A stretch of DNA of 56,488 bases from Alphaproteobacteria bacterium (GCA_024413465.1 JAKSVU010000009.1:1-56488); one strand, 5' to 3'. Positions 35,086 to 45,451 are shown, counted from the stretch's first letter. Numbers and translations: made by a program. The notes: generated by a model from the sequence alone, not told the origin.

Positions 35086-35549
35086 AAGGTATCTCCCTTA
35101 TTTATTTTCCTAAAAAATAAAGCTTTTGTTAGTAAACTATTACAAGTTGTTTCATAAGGAGTATTTACTACAAGAATATTGCCTCTAAAATCGTAAGCAT
35201 AGGATAGAATGTTTTTTACACAAGGAGATTGTTCAATGTTCTTTCTTGATTGAATTAAAACAATATTAGCTCCTTTTTCTTGAGCTACATCTTTTGCATA
35301 ATATCTTGTATACCATTGTGTTTTTTCAAACTCGGCAGTTCCAAGCAAAACATATCCTAGTTTTTTAAATTTTTCCAAATAAATATCTAAATTCGTAGTT
35401 TCAATAATTTGAATTTCATCGTTCATTTTTGATGAGGAAAATTGTTTTTCTAAATCCTCATCTTCTGTTGTATAATTTACCAAAAATGGATTTTCAGTGG
35501 AACATCCAAATAGAAGTAAAATCAAAAAGAAAAGAGTATTTTTCATCAT
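35082..35549 (-). CDS. Lipoprotein of unknown function
   Basis: The 155-residue protein has a lipoprotein signal (MMKNTLFFLILLLFGC, lipidation at C16) and a domain with KKLGYVLLGTAEFEKTQWYTRYYAKDVAQEKGANIVLI. Proteins with this GYxLLG...A...GA..VLI pattern are seen as uncharacterised envelope lipoproteins. It overlaps the MATE stop by 1 base and the next gene by 4 bases, so the three are translationally linked. Confidence 0.72.
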   Translation of the reverse strand: MMKNTLFFLILLLFGCSTENPFLVNYTTEDEDLEKQFSSSKMNDEIQIIETTNLDIYLEKFKKLGYVLLGTAEFEKTQWYTRYYAKDVAQEKGANIVLIQSRKNIEQSPCVKNILSYAYDFRGNILVVNTPYETTCNSLLTKALFFRKINKGDTL

Positions 35550-36910
35550 TAGTTAGTCAATTCTTTGAGTAATTTTTTATATTTTTTATTTTCGTGGAAA
35601 TATACAGGAAGCGTGAATAAAAAGGCAACTGTATCTGCACAAGGAAGGGAATAAAAGATCCCCATGACGCCAAAAAATCTTGGTAAAATACAGACGAATG
35701 GAATTAAGAAAATAAGCTGTCTTGCCAAAGACAAAAAGATTGCCATTTTCGGATTTTTTGTTGCTTGTAACATATAAGTCGTAGAAATGGAAAAAGCAAT
35801 CAAAGGCATAGCTAATCCCATAAACTTTAAAGCTTTTGATCCTAATTGAATTAAATCCATATTGTCTTTTGTAAATAGGGAAACAATTTGTGGGGCTAAA
35901 CATTGAACGATACACCATCCAATACATCCCCAAATTGTTGTCATTAAAATCAATATACGATAAGCCTTCATAACGCGCTTATATTGTTTTGCGCCTAAAT
36001 TAAAGCCCATAACGGGTTGTGCCCCTTCACCTAGTCCAATGATAGGCATAAACAATAACATCATTGTTGCAGCCGAAATTCCTAAGGCAGAAACTGCTAA
36101 AGAACCACCGTATTTAACAAGTGAGTTGTTGAAGATCGTTTGAACGAACCCGTTGCAAATTTGAATTGAAAAAGGGGCAAAACCGACGATACAAATGGCA
36201 GCGATAAATTTGCGATTGAGATGAAGATATTTTAAACGAAAATGATACTGACTTCTTTTAGAAAAGAAAAAACTGACAGCCCACGAAAGTGAAATAAATT
36301 GAGAAATGACGGTAGCAAGAGCTCCGCCTTTGATTCCCCAACCACATTTGAAAATAAATACCCAATCAAGAATGATGTTTGTAATTGCTCCGCACAACAA
36401 AGTCATCATAGCTGTTTTAGGATGAGCAGCTGCACGAATAAAATTGTTTAAAGATATGCAGGAGATTAAGAAAAATGAACCGAACAGGATGATACTTGCG
36501 TAATCTGTTGCATAAGGTAAGATTTCTTCACTTGCCCCATAAACCTTTAAAATTGGTTTTAACCATACGATATGAATAACGGTGTAAAGAATTCCAACAA
36601 CAAAAGCAAATAATGCCGATAGCGTCAAAATACGTTCTGCTTTTTCTTTTTTTCCTTGACCAAGAGAGACTGAAAAATTAACGCTTCCCCCAACGCCAAT
36701 CATCATTCCAAGTGCCATTTGTATCACAAAGGCTGGAAATGAAATGTTGAGTGCTGCTAATCCTAAGGCACCTACGCCTTGACCAATAAAAATGCGATCA
36801 ACGAAATTATAGGACGCGTTAATCAATAATCCTATTGTTGCAGGGATACCGAATCGGCAAATCAAATCAAATAGGTTGTCTTGCCCTAGATTATAGATTC
36901 TTTTTTGCAT
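35549..36910 (-). CDS. MATE family efflux transporter
   Basis: The 453-residue membrane protein has about 12 predicted helices and the MATE pattern: IPATIGLLINASYNFVDRIFIGQGVGALGLAALNISFP and, in the second half, GEGAQPVMGFNLGAKQYKRVMKAY. It is close to the MepA-like subgroup. Substrate (drug, lipid or small molecule) unknown. It starts 5 bases after the DotB-like gene and overlaps the next lipoprotein by 1 base. Confidence 0.9.
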   Translation of the reverse strand: MQKRIYNLGQDNLFDLICRFGIPATIGLLINASYNFVDRIFIGQGVGALGLAALNISFPAFVIQMALGMMIGVGGSVNFSVSLGQGKKEKAERILTLSALFAFVVGILYTVIHIVWLKPILKVYGASEEILPYATDYASIILFGSFFLISCISLNNFIRAAAHPKTAMMTLLCGAITNIILDWVFIFKCGWGIKGGALATVISQFISLSWAVSFFFSKRSQYHFRLKYLHLNRKFIAAICIVGFAPFSIQICNGFVQTIFNNSLVKYGGSLAVSALGISAATMMLLFMPIIGLGEGAQPVMGFNLGAKQYKRVMKAYRILILMTTIWGCIGWCIVQCLAPQIVSLFTKDNMDLIQLGSKALKFMGLAMPLIAFSISTTYMLQATKNPKMAIFLSLARQLIFLIPFVCILPRFFGVMGIFYSLPCADTVAFLFTLPVYFHENKKYKKLLKELTN

Positions 36911-36915
36911 TGACT

Positions 36916-37893
36916 TTATGGTTGTGGAACTGCTGCTCGTTCAGCAAATAATGGTTTTCCTTGATACAATCTTGCAGATTGAGATTCCATTAACGTTCCC
37001 AAAGCCATATTTCTGTCGCGAATAGAAACACGCAATTGGTCAGCAGCCATAGGATCTGGGTTTGCAAAAGCAAAGTGAATTTCAGGGAACATAGATTTAA
37101 TACCCTGTAATTTTTGGTGAACAACGCCCAAAATACCACGACCTAATAAGTCTGCAGCTAACTCTTCACTTAAGTCAGAGCCAGAAGCATATTTAATCAA
37201 AGAGTTCAAAGCATCTTCAACAGAGTTTGCGTGAATTGTAGATAAAACCAAGTGACCAGAAGTTGCTGCACGCAAAATTTGGCTTGCACAGTCTGCTGTT
37301 CTAATTTCCCCTACGAGGATGTATCTTGGACGGCTACGCAATGCTGATTTTAAGGATTCACCCCAGTCATTGTTGTATGGTTCTGTTTGTTTACATAACC
37401 CTAAACCACCACGTTTTGATTGATAAACACCATCTAAAGGCATTTCTGGTGGATCTTCAATCGTGTAAGCAAAACCACCTTCGCGTTCCAAGAATTTACG
37501 CATTAAGCAGGAAATAGAGGTTGTTTTACCAGCACCCGTTGGACCTGCCCACAAAATTAAACCGGATTCACGATTCAAAGAAATTAAGTGATTTGTAATT
37601 GGTTCCGGTAAACCTAAACGAACAACGTCAGGCGTTTTTCTAGGCATACGCCTTGCTGAATAGTGGATACCTGTCAACGTTGAAATACGTTCAACACGAT
37701 ACATTGTTGTCCCGTATGACATAGAGTAGCTTGATCGGCCATTAAAAGCATTTTCTAATGCCTGATGGAACTCGTTTGCATCTTCGACTTCTAGTGGCTT
37801 TAAACCAAAACGGGTTTCACCATCATGAACATAAATTACACCTTCTGGTGTGTAGTAAATATCTGAGAAAAGTTGCTCATCAATCTTGGCCAT
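36916..37893 (-). CDS. Secretion ATPase, DotB/PilT-like
   Basis: The 325-residue VirB11/PilT superfamily ATPase has Walker A GPTGAGKTT at residues 117-125, the Asp box YTIEDPPEM, a Walker B region YILVGEIRTADCA and the His box HLVLSTIHANSVEDAL. The N-terminal domain is short. It most resembles the DotB/TraJ group of type IVB secretion and conjugation rather than pilus PilT (GEIRD is GEIRT here). No other secretion gene is next to it, so the rest of the machine would be elsewhere. It heads a minus-strand run with the MATE gene and two lipoproteins. Confidence 0.8.
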   Translation of the reverse strand: MAKIDEQLFSDIYYTPEGVIYVHDGETRFGLKPLEVEDANEFHQALENAFNGRSSYSMSYGTTMYRVERISTLTGIHYSARRMPRKTPDVVRLGLPEPITNHLISLNRESGLILWAGPTGAGKTTSISCLMRKFLEREGGFAYTIEDPPEMPLDGVYQSKRGGLGLCKQTEPYNNDWGESLKSALRSRPRYILVGEIRTADCASQILRAATSGHLVLSTIHANSVEDALNSLIKYASGSDLSEELAADLLGRGILGVVHQKLQGIKSMFPEIHFAFANPDPMAADQLRVSIRDRNMALGTLMESQSARLYQGKPLFAERAAVPQP

Positions 37894-37998
37894 AAACTTA
37901 CTCCAATGATTTTAGGTAATATCTAACTGATAATAAACACAAGATAGTTATTTTTCAAGATTTTTTATGTTAAAAATAAATGTCAGTTTTAAGTAAAT

Positions 37999-38727
37999 TT
38001 ATTTTTTTCTGAAAATCAGATAAACAGGTTTGCGTCCGGCATTTAAAGCTTTTTGCTCGTAGCGCGTATTTACCCAATCTAACGGTGGGGTTGTCCAATC
38101 AGTCGATTGTTCAGCGGTCCATTCAAAATCTTCGGATTTCATTAAATGTTGTAAAGCCCAACGAACGTAAGTTATATCGTCACTTGCAACACGTAATTCG
38201 CCACCCGATTTTAATAATTTAGCCAAAATAGGAATGTTTTTGGGACCGATAAAGCGTCTGTCACGATGTTTGCGTTTTGGCCATGGATCTGGAAACAGAA
38301 CGTATATTCTGGAAAAACTGCCAGGTTGGAAATGCTTAAATAAATCACGGGCATCTTCGTCATAAATACGTACGTTATCAACGCGGTCTGGCGTAATGGT
38401 GATATCTTCATCTACGTCACCGCGTTTTTCCATTCCGGTCAGATGAACGAGTAAGCTGATAATCCCATTTAAAAAGACTTCTGCGCCAATAAAACCAATA
38501 TGAGGATGTCTTTTTGATTGTTCGGCGATGTGTTCACCACCACCGAAGCCTATTTCTAGCCATGCTTCTTCGACAGGGATAGAAAACATCGTTTTAGGAT
38601 CGACGATTTCGTCATCCGTAAAAGATTTCAAACGAACTTTTGGTAAAAAAGAATCATGTAAAATTTGACGAGATTCTTTTATTTTTTTGCCTTTGCGTCG
38701 GCCATAAAAACGATGTTCTTTTTCCAT
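37999..38727 (-). CDS. trmB: tRNA (guanine-N7)-methyltransferase TrmB
   Basis: The 242-residue protein has WLEIGFGGGEHIAEQSKRHP (SAM motif I), FIGAEVFLNGIISLL, VLFPDPWPKRKHRDRRF (TrmB signature) and RVASDDITYVRWAL. It methylates G46 in the tRNA variable loop. It overlaps the trxA end by 1 base and is cotranscribed with it. Confidence 0.95.
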   Translation of the reverse strand: MEKEHRFYGRRKGKKIKESRQILHDSFLPKVRLKSFTDDEIVDPKTMFSIPVEEAWLEIGFGGGEHIAEQSKRHPHIGFIGAEVFLNGIISLLVHLTGMEKRGDVDEDITITPDRVDNVRIYDEDARDLFKHFQPGSFSRIYVLFPDPWPKRKHRDRRFIGPKNIPILAKLLKSGGELRVASDDITYVRWALQHLMKSEDFEWTAEQSTDWTTPPLDWVNTRYEQKALNAGRKPVYLIFRKK

Positions 38728-39053
38728 TATTTTTCTAAAGCTTTTGTCATCCAGTCAGCTAATTTTGATTTTGTCATACCACCTGAATGGTTGGCAACAG
38801 CTTCACCGTTTTTAAACATAATCAAGGTTGGAATACCACGAACGTTGAATTTTGCTGGTGTATCTGGTGAATTATCAATGTCCATTTTTACAATTTTAAC
38901 TTTGCCAGCTTGAGCTGTTTCAGCTTCTTCTAACAAAGGTAATAATTGACGGCAAGGAGAACACCATTCTGCAAAAAAATCGATAATAACAGGGGTTGTG
39001 CTGGAAGCAGTAACAACTTCATTTTCAAATTCTGCATCATTAATAATTTTCAT
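38727..39053 (-). CDS. trxA: Thioredoxin with a CSPC active site
   Basis: The 108-residue protein has the thioredoxin fold with FFAEWCSPCRQLLPLLEE (C31, C34), then MDIDNSPDTPAKFNVRGIPTLIMFKNGEAV with the cis-Pro. The active site is WCSPC where classical TrxA has WCGPC, which should change redox potential. It lies between trmB and addA, where alphaproteobacteria carry trxA after addAB. Confidence 0.93.
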   Translation of the reverse strand: MKIINDAEFENEVVTASSTTPVIIDFFAEWCSPCRQLLPLLEEAETAQAGKVKIVKMDIDNSPDTPAKFNVRGIPTLIMFKNGEAVANHSGGMTKSKLADWMTKALEK

Positions 39054-39135
39054 TTTTTTTATCCTTATCAGTAAAACTTGATTTATGCTGACATCATATC
39101 AGTTTTGATTTAGCGGTCAATCAATTTTATCGTTC

Positions 39136-42100
39136 TTATAAAAACACTTCATCTAAACGAGCTTCGTCTGTCCATAAAATAAATGGGCGTATTTTTTTAT
39201 CAGGATATATTTTTTGAACTAACTCTGCGTACAATGACACTTGCTTAACGTATCCGGAAGGCAAATTACCTGGTGCTGGAACCTTTTGGTTTGATTTATA
39301 ATCAACGATTAATACTTCTGTTTCACTGACGGCCAGTCTGTCGATAACACCTGAAACGACCTGGTTACTATCAGTAATTCCTGTAATAGGGACTTCGGAC
39401 TGTGATTGTGGCGTAAATAAAGGATAAAATTGTTTATCTCGTAAAATTTTTAAAACGTATTCGACAAGATTTTCATCTCCGTCATAACGATATAGTTTTA
39501 ATAATTTTTGAGCAGCTTCAATTTGCTCTTCACCTTCATAATTCGGCAAAACTTCTAGCATTTTATGAATTAAAGTTCCACGCTTCGTTGCAGGATTATC
39601 AACTTTTAAAGGTGATTGATATTGCGTTTCATTTTCCTGTTTTGATGGAGATAAAGGTTTACTTAAAGGATCATCTTTAGGAGCATTTTTCTGTGTCCAA
39701 TCAGGCAAACTAGCTTCATTTGATTCACGTGAAACATTTTCTTCTAAAGGTTCATGTGCTTGTTCCATTTGTTCAATGTAAATTCCATGTTCGTCTTCAT
39801 CTATATCTTCTGGTTTAAACATTTGTTTTAATAAATCATACCAACATTCTTTACTTTTGCCTTTTGTGCCAGCATATCCGTAAATATACAGCTGATCAGA
39901 AGCACGCGTAACAGCAACGTAAAGTAAACGATGATATTCTTCGATTGATTTTTGCCTATTTTTTAGATTGACTTCATCAGAATATTTCGTTGCATAACTT
40001 GCTGCAGGTAACCAAATGGGTAAATTTTCTGTCCATTGAATAATATCTCGTTGGTAAGTAAATCTGCAGGTATCTGGCAAGAAAACGATGGGAGCTTCCA
40101 TTCCTTTTGAGGCGTGAACGGTCATAATTCGAACTTCATTGATACCTGATTCAAAATCACGCTTGATATAAGATTCTTGGCTTCTTAAATCGCGTAAAAA
40201 CAGCTGTAATGAAGGCATGTTATCATAATCGTATTCAAGTGCCTTATTCAAAAACTCTTCCAAAGGATCGATAACTTGGATACCTAAACGGGCAATAAAA
40301 TCTTTCATCTTAAGTTGTAAAACATAGGAATAAAATTCAAAAGGAGAACATGTTCCAACTTTATTTAGCATCGTTGTTAAAAATTGGAAAACTTGATTGT
40401 ATTTCGGATTTTCTGTCGCTTTATCTTTCAAAGCATAATAAAGGGGCTGTTTTCTATCAATACAAATATCATACAATTCACTTTCCGTTAAGTTGCATAA
40501 TGGAGAACGCAAAACTGTTGCCAGCGTCAAATTATCTGATGGTAAGAGGACAAAATCGCCTAAACTCATTAAATCTTCAACGGCAATATGTTGCGTAATA
40601 CATAATCTATCTGAACCGCTGACTGGAATGTTTTTGGCTTTCAATTCTCGCGTTAAAGCTTCTACAAAATTATTTCTACGACGAACAAGAACCATAATAT
40701 CACGCGGACAAATACGCTTTCCATTTGGTAATCTGTTTTCTTGTTCAAGTAGGTCTTTTATTTTTTCAGCAATTGCTTCAGCCGCTTGAACCATAGATAT
40801 TTTTTTTGTTTGTTGCTTTTTTATAGGAGCTTCATAGATATCATTTTCTGTTTGTTTTTCAGAAATAAAAGGTTTGAATATTTCAACGCAACCACCTTCT
40901 TTTTCACGAAAGGCAAAATGTTTATAATCTTGGTTAATATCTACGACGCCTGATTGCATTTCTGGATTTTTTAATAAATTATTCACAGCCGTAATAATTA
41001 CAGGAGCAGATCTAAAGGACGTGTTCATTGGAACGTTCCGCCACGTGAAACAGGCTTGTTCTACTTTGTCTTGGAAATATTTTTGCATGTTAGCAAATTC
41101 ATTTGGTTCTGCCCCTTGGAAACTGTAAATAGATTGTTTTTTATCTCCAACAACGAAGAGAGTTCTGTGATTTTCTTTTGCACTGTTTCCTGAAAAAAAT
41201 TCAGAAGTTAAGGCTTGAATGATTTTCCATTGAACAGGGCTGGTATCTTGAGCTTCATCAACTAAAAGGTGATCAATTCCCTTATCAAGCTTATACATCA
41301 CCCAATCAACAGAATCTTTATTTTTTAACAAATCAAGCGTTTTATGAATCAAATCGTCATAATCCATTTGGGAATTTACGTTTTTTAATTCAATGTATTT
41401 TTTACAAAGAACTTCCCCAATTTTTAAAAGATCAAGATTAACTTTGATTAAATCCAAAGATTTACATTGTTGATAAAATTCAAAAAATTTTTCTTGTTCA
41501 GCAAGTAAGTAGGGTTTTATTTCTGAAACGTCATTTGTTACAATTCTACTCTCAGCCGTTTTTTTACCTTCTTTAGTTAGAAAGGCTTGTTTTCCGAATT
41601 CTAGGATACTCTCTTTTTGTTCGAAAAAAGCTTGTTTTAAAACATTTCCCCGTTCTTGAGAAGATTTTTTTTGGCTTAATTGAAGAGTTTCAATACAATC
41701 TTTCATTTTTTCTAAATCCGTTTTGTTTAGAAAATCTGTTGATAAAGATTCTAAAGTTGCGTTTTTAGGCAAAGAAAATGCTTGTTCATACAAGAAACGG
41801 CGTTGATTTTCCGGATATAAATCAAAAAAACGAATAAAATCGGGTAAATGCCCAGTGATTTCATTGATTGTTTTATTGAAATTTTCTTCACTACAATAAT
41901 TTGCAATCAAATCAAGTGTTTCAGATATAGCTGTATCATTTAAAATGGTTGTTTTTGCTTGTTCAATTAAATCTGCAGTTTTTATTTCATCCATAACTTG
42001 AAATTCTGGTGAAACGTGAGCTTCAACAGGAAAACGTTTTAAGAGTGATTGGCAAAAAGAATGGATTGTCATAATCTTTAATCCATCGGGAGTATCAAGC

Positions 42101-42417
42101 ATTTTTGCAAATAATTTTCTTGCTTCAATGCGAGAATTTTCATCATCTGAATCAATTTTTTTTAGCTGTTCTGATAATTCTTCATCAGAAATGATTGCCC
42201 AGTCAGATAATTTTTTTGCTATTCTATTTTGCATTTCTGCCGCAGCATTGCGCGTATAAGTTAAACATAAAATTTTAGAAGGATTATTTCCAGCTAATAA
42301 CAAACGCAAAACACGATCAGTTAAAACTTTCGTTTTTCCAGAACCTGCAGAAGCTGCCACCCATGCTGAAACTTTTGGATCAGATGCTTCATTTTGTAAT
42401 TCACTAGGCGTTTTCAT
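39136..42417 (-). CDS. addA: Double-strand break repair helicase-nuclease AddA
   Basis: This 1093-residue protein has a UvrD-type helicase domain (Walker A AASAGSGKTKVLTDR at residues 22-36, LCLTYTRNAAAEM, LLVDEAQDTSP, VVGDKKQSIYSFQGA) and a C-terminal RecB-type nuclease (VIDRLAVSETEVLIVDYKSN). With AddB it resects double-strand DNA ends for RecA. Its start overlaps addB's end by 14 bases. No frameshift seen. Confidence 0.96.
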   Translation of the reverse strand: MKTPSELQNEASDPKVSAWVAASAGSGKTKVLTDRVLRLLLAGNNPSKILCLTYTRNAAAEMQNRIAKKLSDWAIISDEELSEQLKKIDSDDENSRIEARKLFAKMLDTPDGLKIMTIHSFCQSLLKRFPVEAHVSPEFQVMDEIKTADLIEQAKTTILNDTAISETLDLIANYCSEENFNKTINEITGHLPDFIRFFDLYPENQRRFLYEQAFSLPKNATLESLSTDFLNKTDLEKMKDCIETLQLSQKKSSQERGNVLKQAFFEQKESILEFGKQAFLTKEGKKTAESRIVTNDVSEIKPYLLAEQEKFFEFYQQCKSLDLIKVNLDLLKIGEVLCKKYIELKNVNSQMDYDDLIHKTLDLLKNKDSVDWVMYKLDKGIDHLLVDEAQDTSPVQWKIIQALTSEFFSGNSAKENHRTLFVVGDKKQSIYSFQGAEPNEFANMQKYFQDKVEQACFTWRNVPMNTSFRSAPVIITAVNNLLKNPEMQSGVVDINQDYKHFAFREKEGGCVEIFKPFISEKQTENDIYEAPIKKQQTKKISMVQAAEAIAEKIKDLLEQENRLPNGKRICPRDIMVLVRRRNNFVEALTRELKAKNIPVSGSDRLCITQHIAVEDLMSLGDFVLLPSDNLTLATVLRSPLCNLTESELYDICIDRKQPLYYALKDKATENPKYNQVFQFLTTMLNKVGTCSPFEFYSYVLQLKMKDFIARLGIQVIDPLEEFLNKALEYDYDNMPSLQLFLRDLRSQESYIKRDFESGINEVRIMTVHASKGMEAPIVFLPDTCRFTYQRDIIQWTENLPIWLPAASYATKYSDEVNLKNRQKSIEEYHRLLYVAVTRASDQLYIYGYAGTKGKSKECWYDLLKQMFKPEDIDEDEHGIYIEQMEQAHEPLEENVSRESNEASLPDWTQKNAPKDDPLSKPLSPSKQENETQYQSPLKVDNPATKRGTLIHKMLEVLPNYEGEEQIEAAQKLLKLYRYDGDENLVEYVLKILRDKQFYPLFTPQSQSEVPITGITDSNQVVSGVIDRLAVSETEVLIVDYKSNQKVPAPGNLPSGYVKQVSLYAELVQKIYPDKKIRPFILWTDEARLDEVFL

Positions 42418-45400
42418 TTGAATTCTCCGATATTTCAGTTTCTATTTCACTATTTGTTTCATCATCTTGAACAGACCATTCTTTGAATCTTTCTAAATGT
42501 TCGTAATCATTAAATCGTTGAACGTGAGCAAGATTAGGGGTTGGTAAATAAGGTATTTCTGCATTATCAAAAGCGTCGATTGTTTCTGTTAATCTGGATT
42601 TTGCTTTATCAATCAATTCTTGTGTAGAGACAATTTCTCGTTTATCATTTTTGATTTGAGAAATTGTTCCTCCAGAATCTTTTCCATTGACTTTCCAATA
42701 TTCCATTTTACTTACTTCGGAAATGGAAGTTTGTTCAAATTCATCAAAATGACCTTCTTGAATAAGGATTCCTTCCAAAGGCAGTTGAGGGGCATATCCG
42801 GCTAAAACTTCTTTGTTTGATGGAGCATATCCTGTTTTATAATCGATTAAGTGAGCTTCTTTTTTAGAATTTTCATCAGAATTATTGATTAGGTCAATAC
42901 GATCGACTTTTCCATACAATTCAAAATCACCACCTGGTCGATTAAAAATTATGTTTCCCCAAACTTCTGGATAAGTATGATTCAACTCTTTATACCTAGA
43001 TTCCATTTGATTAAAAAACCAGTCAGCAATTTTACGGATGCGTGGTACCCAAAAGGCTTGTTTATCAACGGATAAATCGGCAATTTGTTCTGCGACGAGT
43101 AACTCAATTTCTTCCTTTGCATTTTCAGGCCATTTATCTGGAAATTTTTTACAGAAATTTTCAAAGATGGCATGAACTTTGTTTCCAAAATCTGCAACGT
43201 CTATTTTTTTATCAATATCGTCTAGCTTTGTTAATTTTAAGATATGTTTAGCATAAATTGCGTATGGATTTCTTATCCACGTTTCAATTTCTGTTACAGA
43301 AAGTTTACGAGGTCTTTTTTCAACGGGAGGTTTTGGAGAAGCGACGTCAAAATCAATGAATTGCTCAGGGAAATCTATTTTTTTTGCTAAAGTAACAAAC
43401 GGATTGTTTTTATAATCAATTTCAATTCCACTTGCTTTTAAAATAGCATCTAAACGGAGCAACCAACGAGAAGGTACAGTTGCTGTTCCACCAATTTTTT
43501 CAGAACGCGTAATGATAACGTTATCACAACAAAAACCTTGACAAAAATCATGGGCAGAAAGAGCTATTTTTCGTTCAGGCATAGACATTCCCAAATCGAA
43601 ACGCATAGGACGACTGACCCATGGATCTGCATCAATTTTTTTAGGCCACGTTTCTTCATTTAATTCACCTAAAATCAATAAATCAGGACGAATGAGACGA
43701 GCTTCCATTGTGCCTAAAATATCTAGTCTGTTTGACATTCCATATTTTAAACGAACAGACGTTTCATCCATTAACTTTAAAATAAAAGCTTGATATTGAA
43801 CAGGAGTTAAATCAGGTAATAAATCAGCATTTGCTTTGATTTCTTCAATTAATTTAATTGCGGCTTCCCCATCATCTCCTTTCCAAAGTTTTTCTTCACC
43901 AGCTTTATCAGTGGAATCAGCTAAGGCTTCTGCTGTTTCAAGATGAATTTGAAGTAGATCAGAAAAGGAAAATTTTTCTTTAGATGACATTTTTTCAATA
44001 AAATCAGAAGATTTTTCTTTCAAAGAGTCAATTAAAGGAAGTGTTTTTTCAAGTCGAGTTGCAAATTGTTCTTCACCAGTATTTGTTTTTTCCGCTTCTT
44101 TTTTTATTTTATCGGTAATAATTTTCTTCATTGCGTCAAAAGAAGCAGGACGGGGACCGTGTAAACATTCTTTTTCTAGGATACGAACAATTTCATTCAT
44201 TTGTCCAAAATCAAGTCCTGCCGTTGTTGTCGGGTGTTTTAATAAAGCTAACAAAGCATGAGGGGAAGCACCACTTATACCCATTTCCAAAACAAGAGCA
44301 AGATATGCTCCTAATTTTGTCATAACCAATGATTTACCAGCAGAATCATCTAATTCTACATCCCAACGTTTCATAATATTAACGACGCGTTTTGCCAAAT
44401 TACGATCTGGTGTAACAAGAGCTGCCGTTTTTTCTGGATGTTCCAAAACTTCACGCAAAGCCAATGCAATGGCCATAGCTTCTTGTTGTTGATTTTCGCA
44501 AATCATAAAAGAGGCATGGTTAATATCCTCAGCAGAAAACTTTTTCATTTTTTGCCATTGATCCGTTGTCTTTGCGGGACGCATAATTTCGGTTAATAAA
44601 CGCATTTTTTCATTATATTTTGGTGGAATATCAACGAATTCTGGAACGTCTTGTCTGTTTATTCCCATCTTTTTTAATAAATTTTTTAAATGATATTGAG
44701 GATGAGAAGGTTCAATTTGTTCAAAAGCTTCCTCATCTAGTATTTTATCTAAACCCGGTAAAATTACCATCCCGTTTGGTAGTTGTGAAACAACGTCTAA
44801 AAATTCAGCTGTAGCTGGTTGAGAACCTGTAGAACCTGCAGCAATAATGATGTCTGTCGGTGGGTTTTTACGCCACAAATCACAAATACCTTTAAATATT
44901 TGAACTTGCCTGTCGGTTTTGTCACAGACACCTTCTTCTGCTAAAATAAGAGGCCATACATCTTTTAAAATCTGTAAAAATTTCAAAGATTCTTGCCAAT
45001 GCGTGGATAAATCCCCGACGTCTATTTTGTCAAATTTTGAAAAATCGAGTTCTTCAATGTAACATTCATCCATAAATTCAGCGAGGGCATCAGCTAAATC
45101 AAGAGCATTTTGATAAGATAAATCAGTATCTTTTTGTTGAACGAGTTTCATTAATAATAATCTGCGTCGCATGGCAGAAATACTTGGTTTTAAAAATGAA
45201 AGTTCTTTGACATTTAATTCAAGTTCTGTTTCTTTATCATCTAGTGATCCAAAAGGAATCATTTTGGGCAATAAAATTGGTATACCATTGTTTTGACGCA
45301 AAAATGCTTCAGCCATTGTTTTACAGGCACGCCTTGTCGGTAAATATAACGTCATTTTCATCAAATCAACGGGAGTGTAGTTCTTAAGCAATTTTTTTGC

Positions 45401-45451
45401 TAACTCATCGGAAAAACTTACAACTGGAGAAATCGTAAATACTTTTTTCAT
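42404..45451 (-). CDS. addB: Double-strand break repair protein AddB
   Basis: The 1015-residue AddB has an inactivated helicase-like N-terminal region (LYLPTRRACKTMAEAF, IIAAGSTGSQPATAEFL, AALVTPDRNLAKRV) and a C-terminal nuclease (RKLSVTEIETWIRNPYAIYAKHIL and YGKVDRID...AHLIDYKTG). I do not see the four-cysteine iron-sulfur pattern of the Bacillus protein. It is the first gene of addB-addA. Confidence 0.94.
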   Translation of the reverse strand: MKKVFTISPVVSFSDELAKKLLKNYTPVDLMKMTLYLPTRRACKTMAEAFLRQNNGIPILLPKMIPFGSLDDKETELELNVKELSFLKPSISAMRRRLLLMKLVQQKDTDLSYQNALDLADALAEFMDECYIEELDFSKFDKIDVGDLSTHWQESLKFLQILKDVWPLILAEEGVCDKTDRQVQIFKGICDLWRKNPPTDIIIAAGSTGSQPATAEFLDVVSQLPNGMVILPGLDKILDEEAFEQIEPSHPQYHLKNLLKKMGINRQDVPEFVDIPPKYNEKMRLLTEIMRPAKTTDQWQKMKKFSAEDINHASFMICENQQQEAMAIALALREVLEHPEKTAALVTPDRNLAKRVVNIMKRWDVELDDSAGKSLVMTKLGAYLALVLEMGISGASPHALLALLKHPTTTAGLDFGQMNEIVRILEKECLHGPRPASFDAMKKIITDKIKKEAEKTNTGEEQFATRLEKTLPLIDSLKEKSSDFIEKMSSKEKFSFSDLLQIHLETAEALADSTDKAGEEKLWKGDDGEAAIKLIEEIKANADLLPDLTPVQYQAFILKLMDETSVRLKYGMSNRLDILGTMEARLIRPDLLILGELNEETWPKKIDADPWVSRPMRFDLGMSMPERKIALSAHDFCQGFCCDNVIITRSEKIGGTATVPSRWLLRLDAILKASGIEIDYKNNPFVTLAKKIDFPEQFIDFDVASPKPPVEKRPRKLSVTEIETWIRNPYAIYAKHILKLTKLDDIDKKIDVADFGNKVHAIFENFCKKFPDKWPENAKEEIELLVAEQIADLSVDKQAFWVPRIRKIADWFFNQMESRYKELNHTYPEVWGNIIFNRPGGDFELYGKVDRIDLINNSDENSKKEAHLIDYKTGYAPSNKEVLAGYAPQLPLEGILIQEGHFDEFEQTSISEVSKMEYWKVNGKDSGGTISQIKNDKREIVSTQELIDKAKSRLTETIDAFDNAEIPYLPTPNLAHVQRFNDYEHLERFKEWSVQDDETNSEIETEISENSNENA

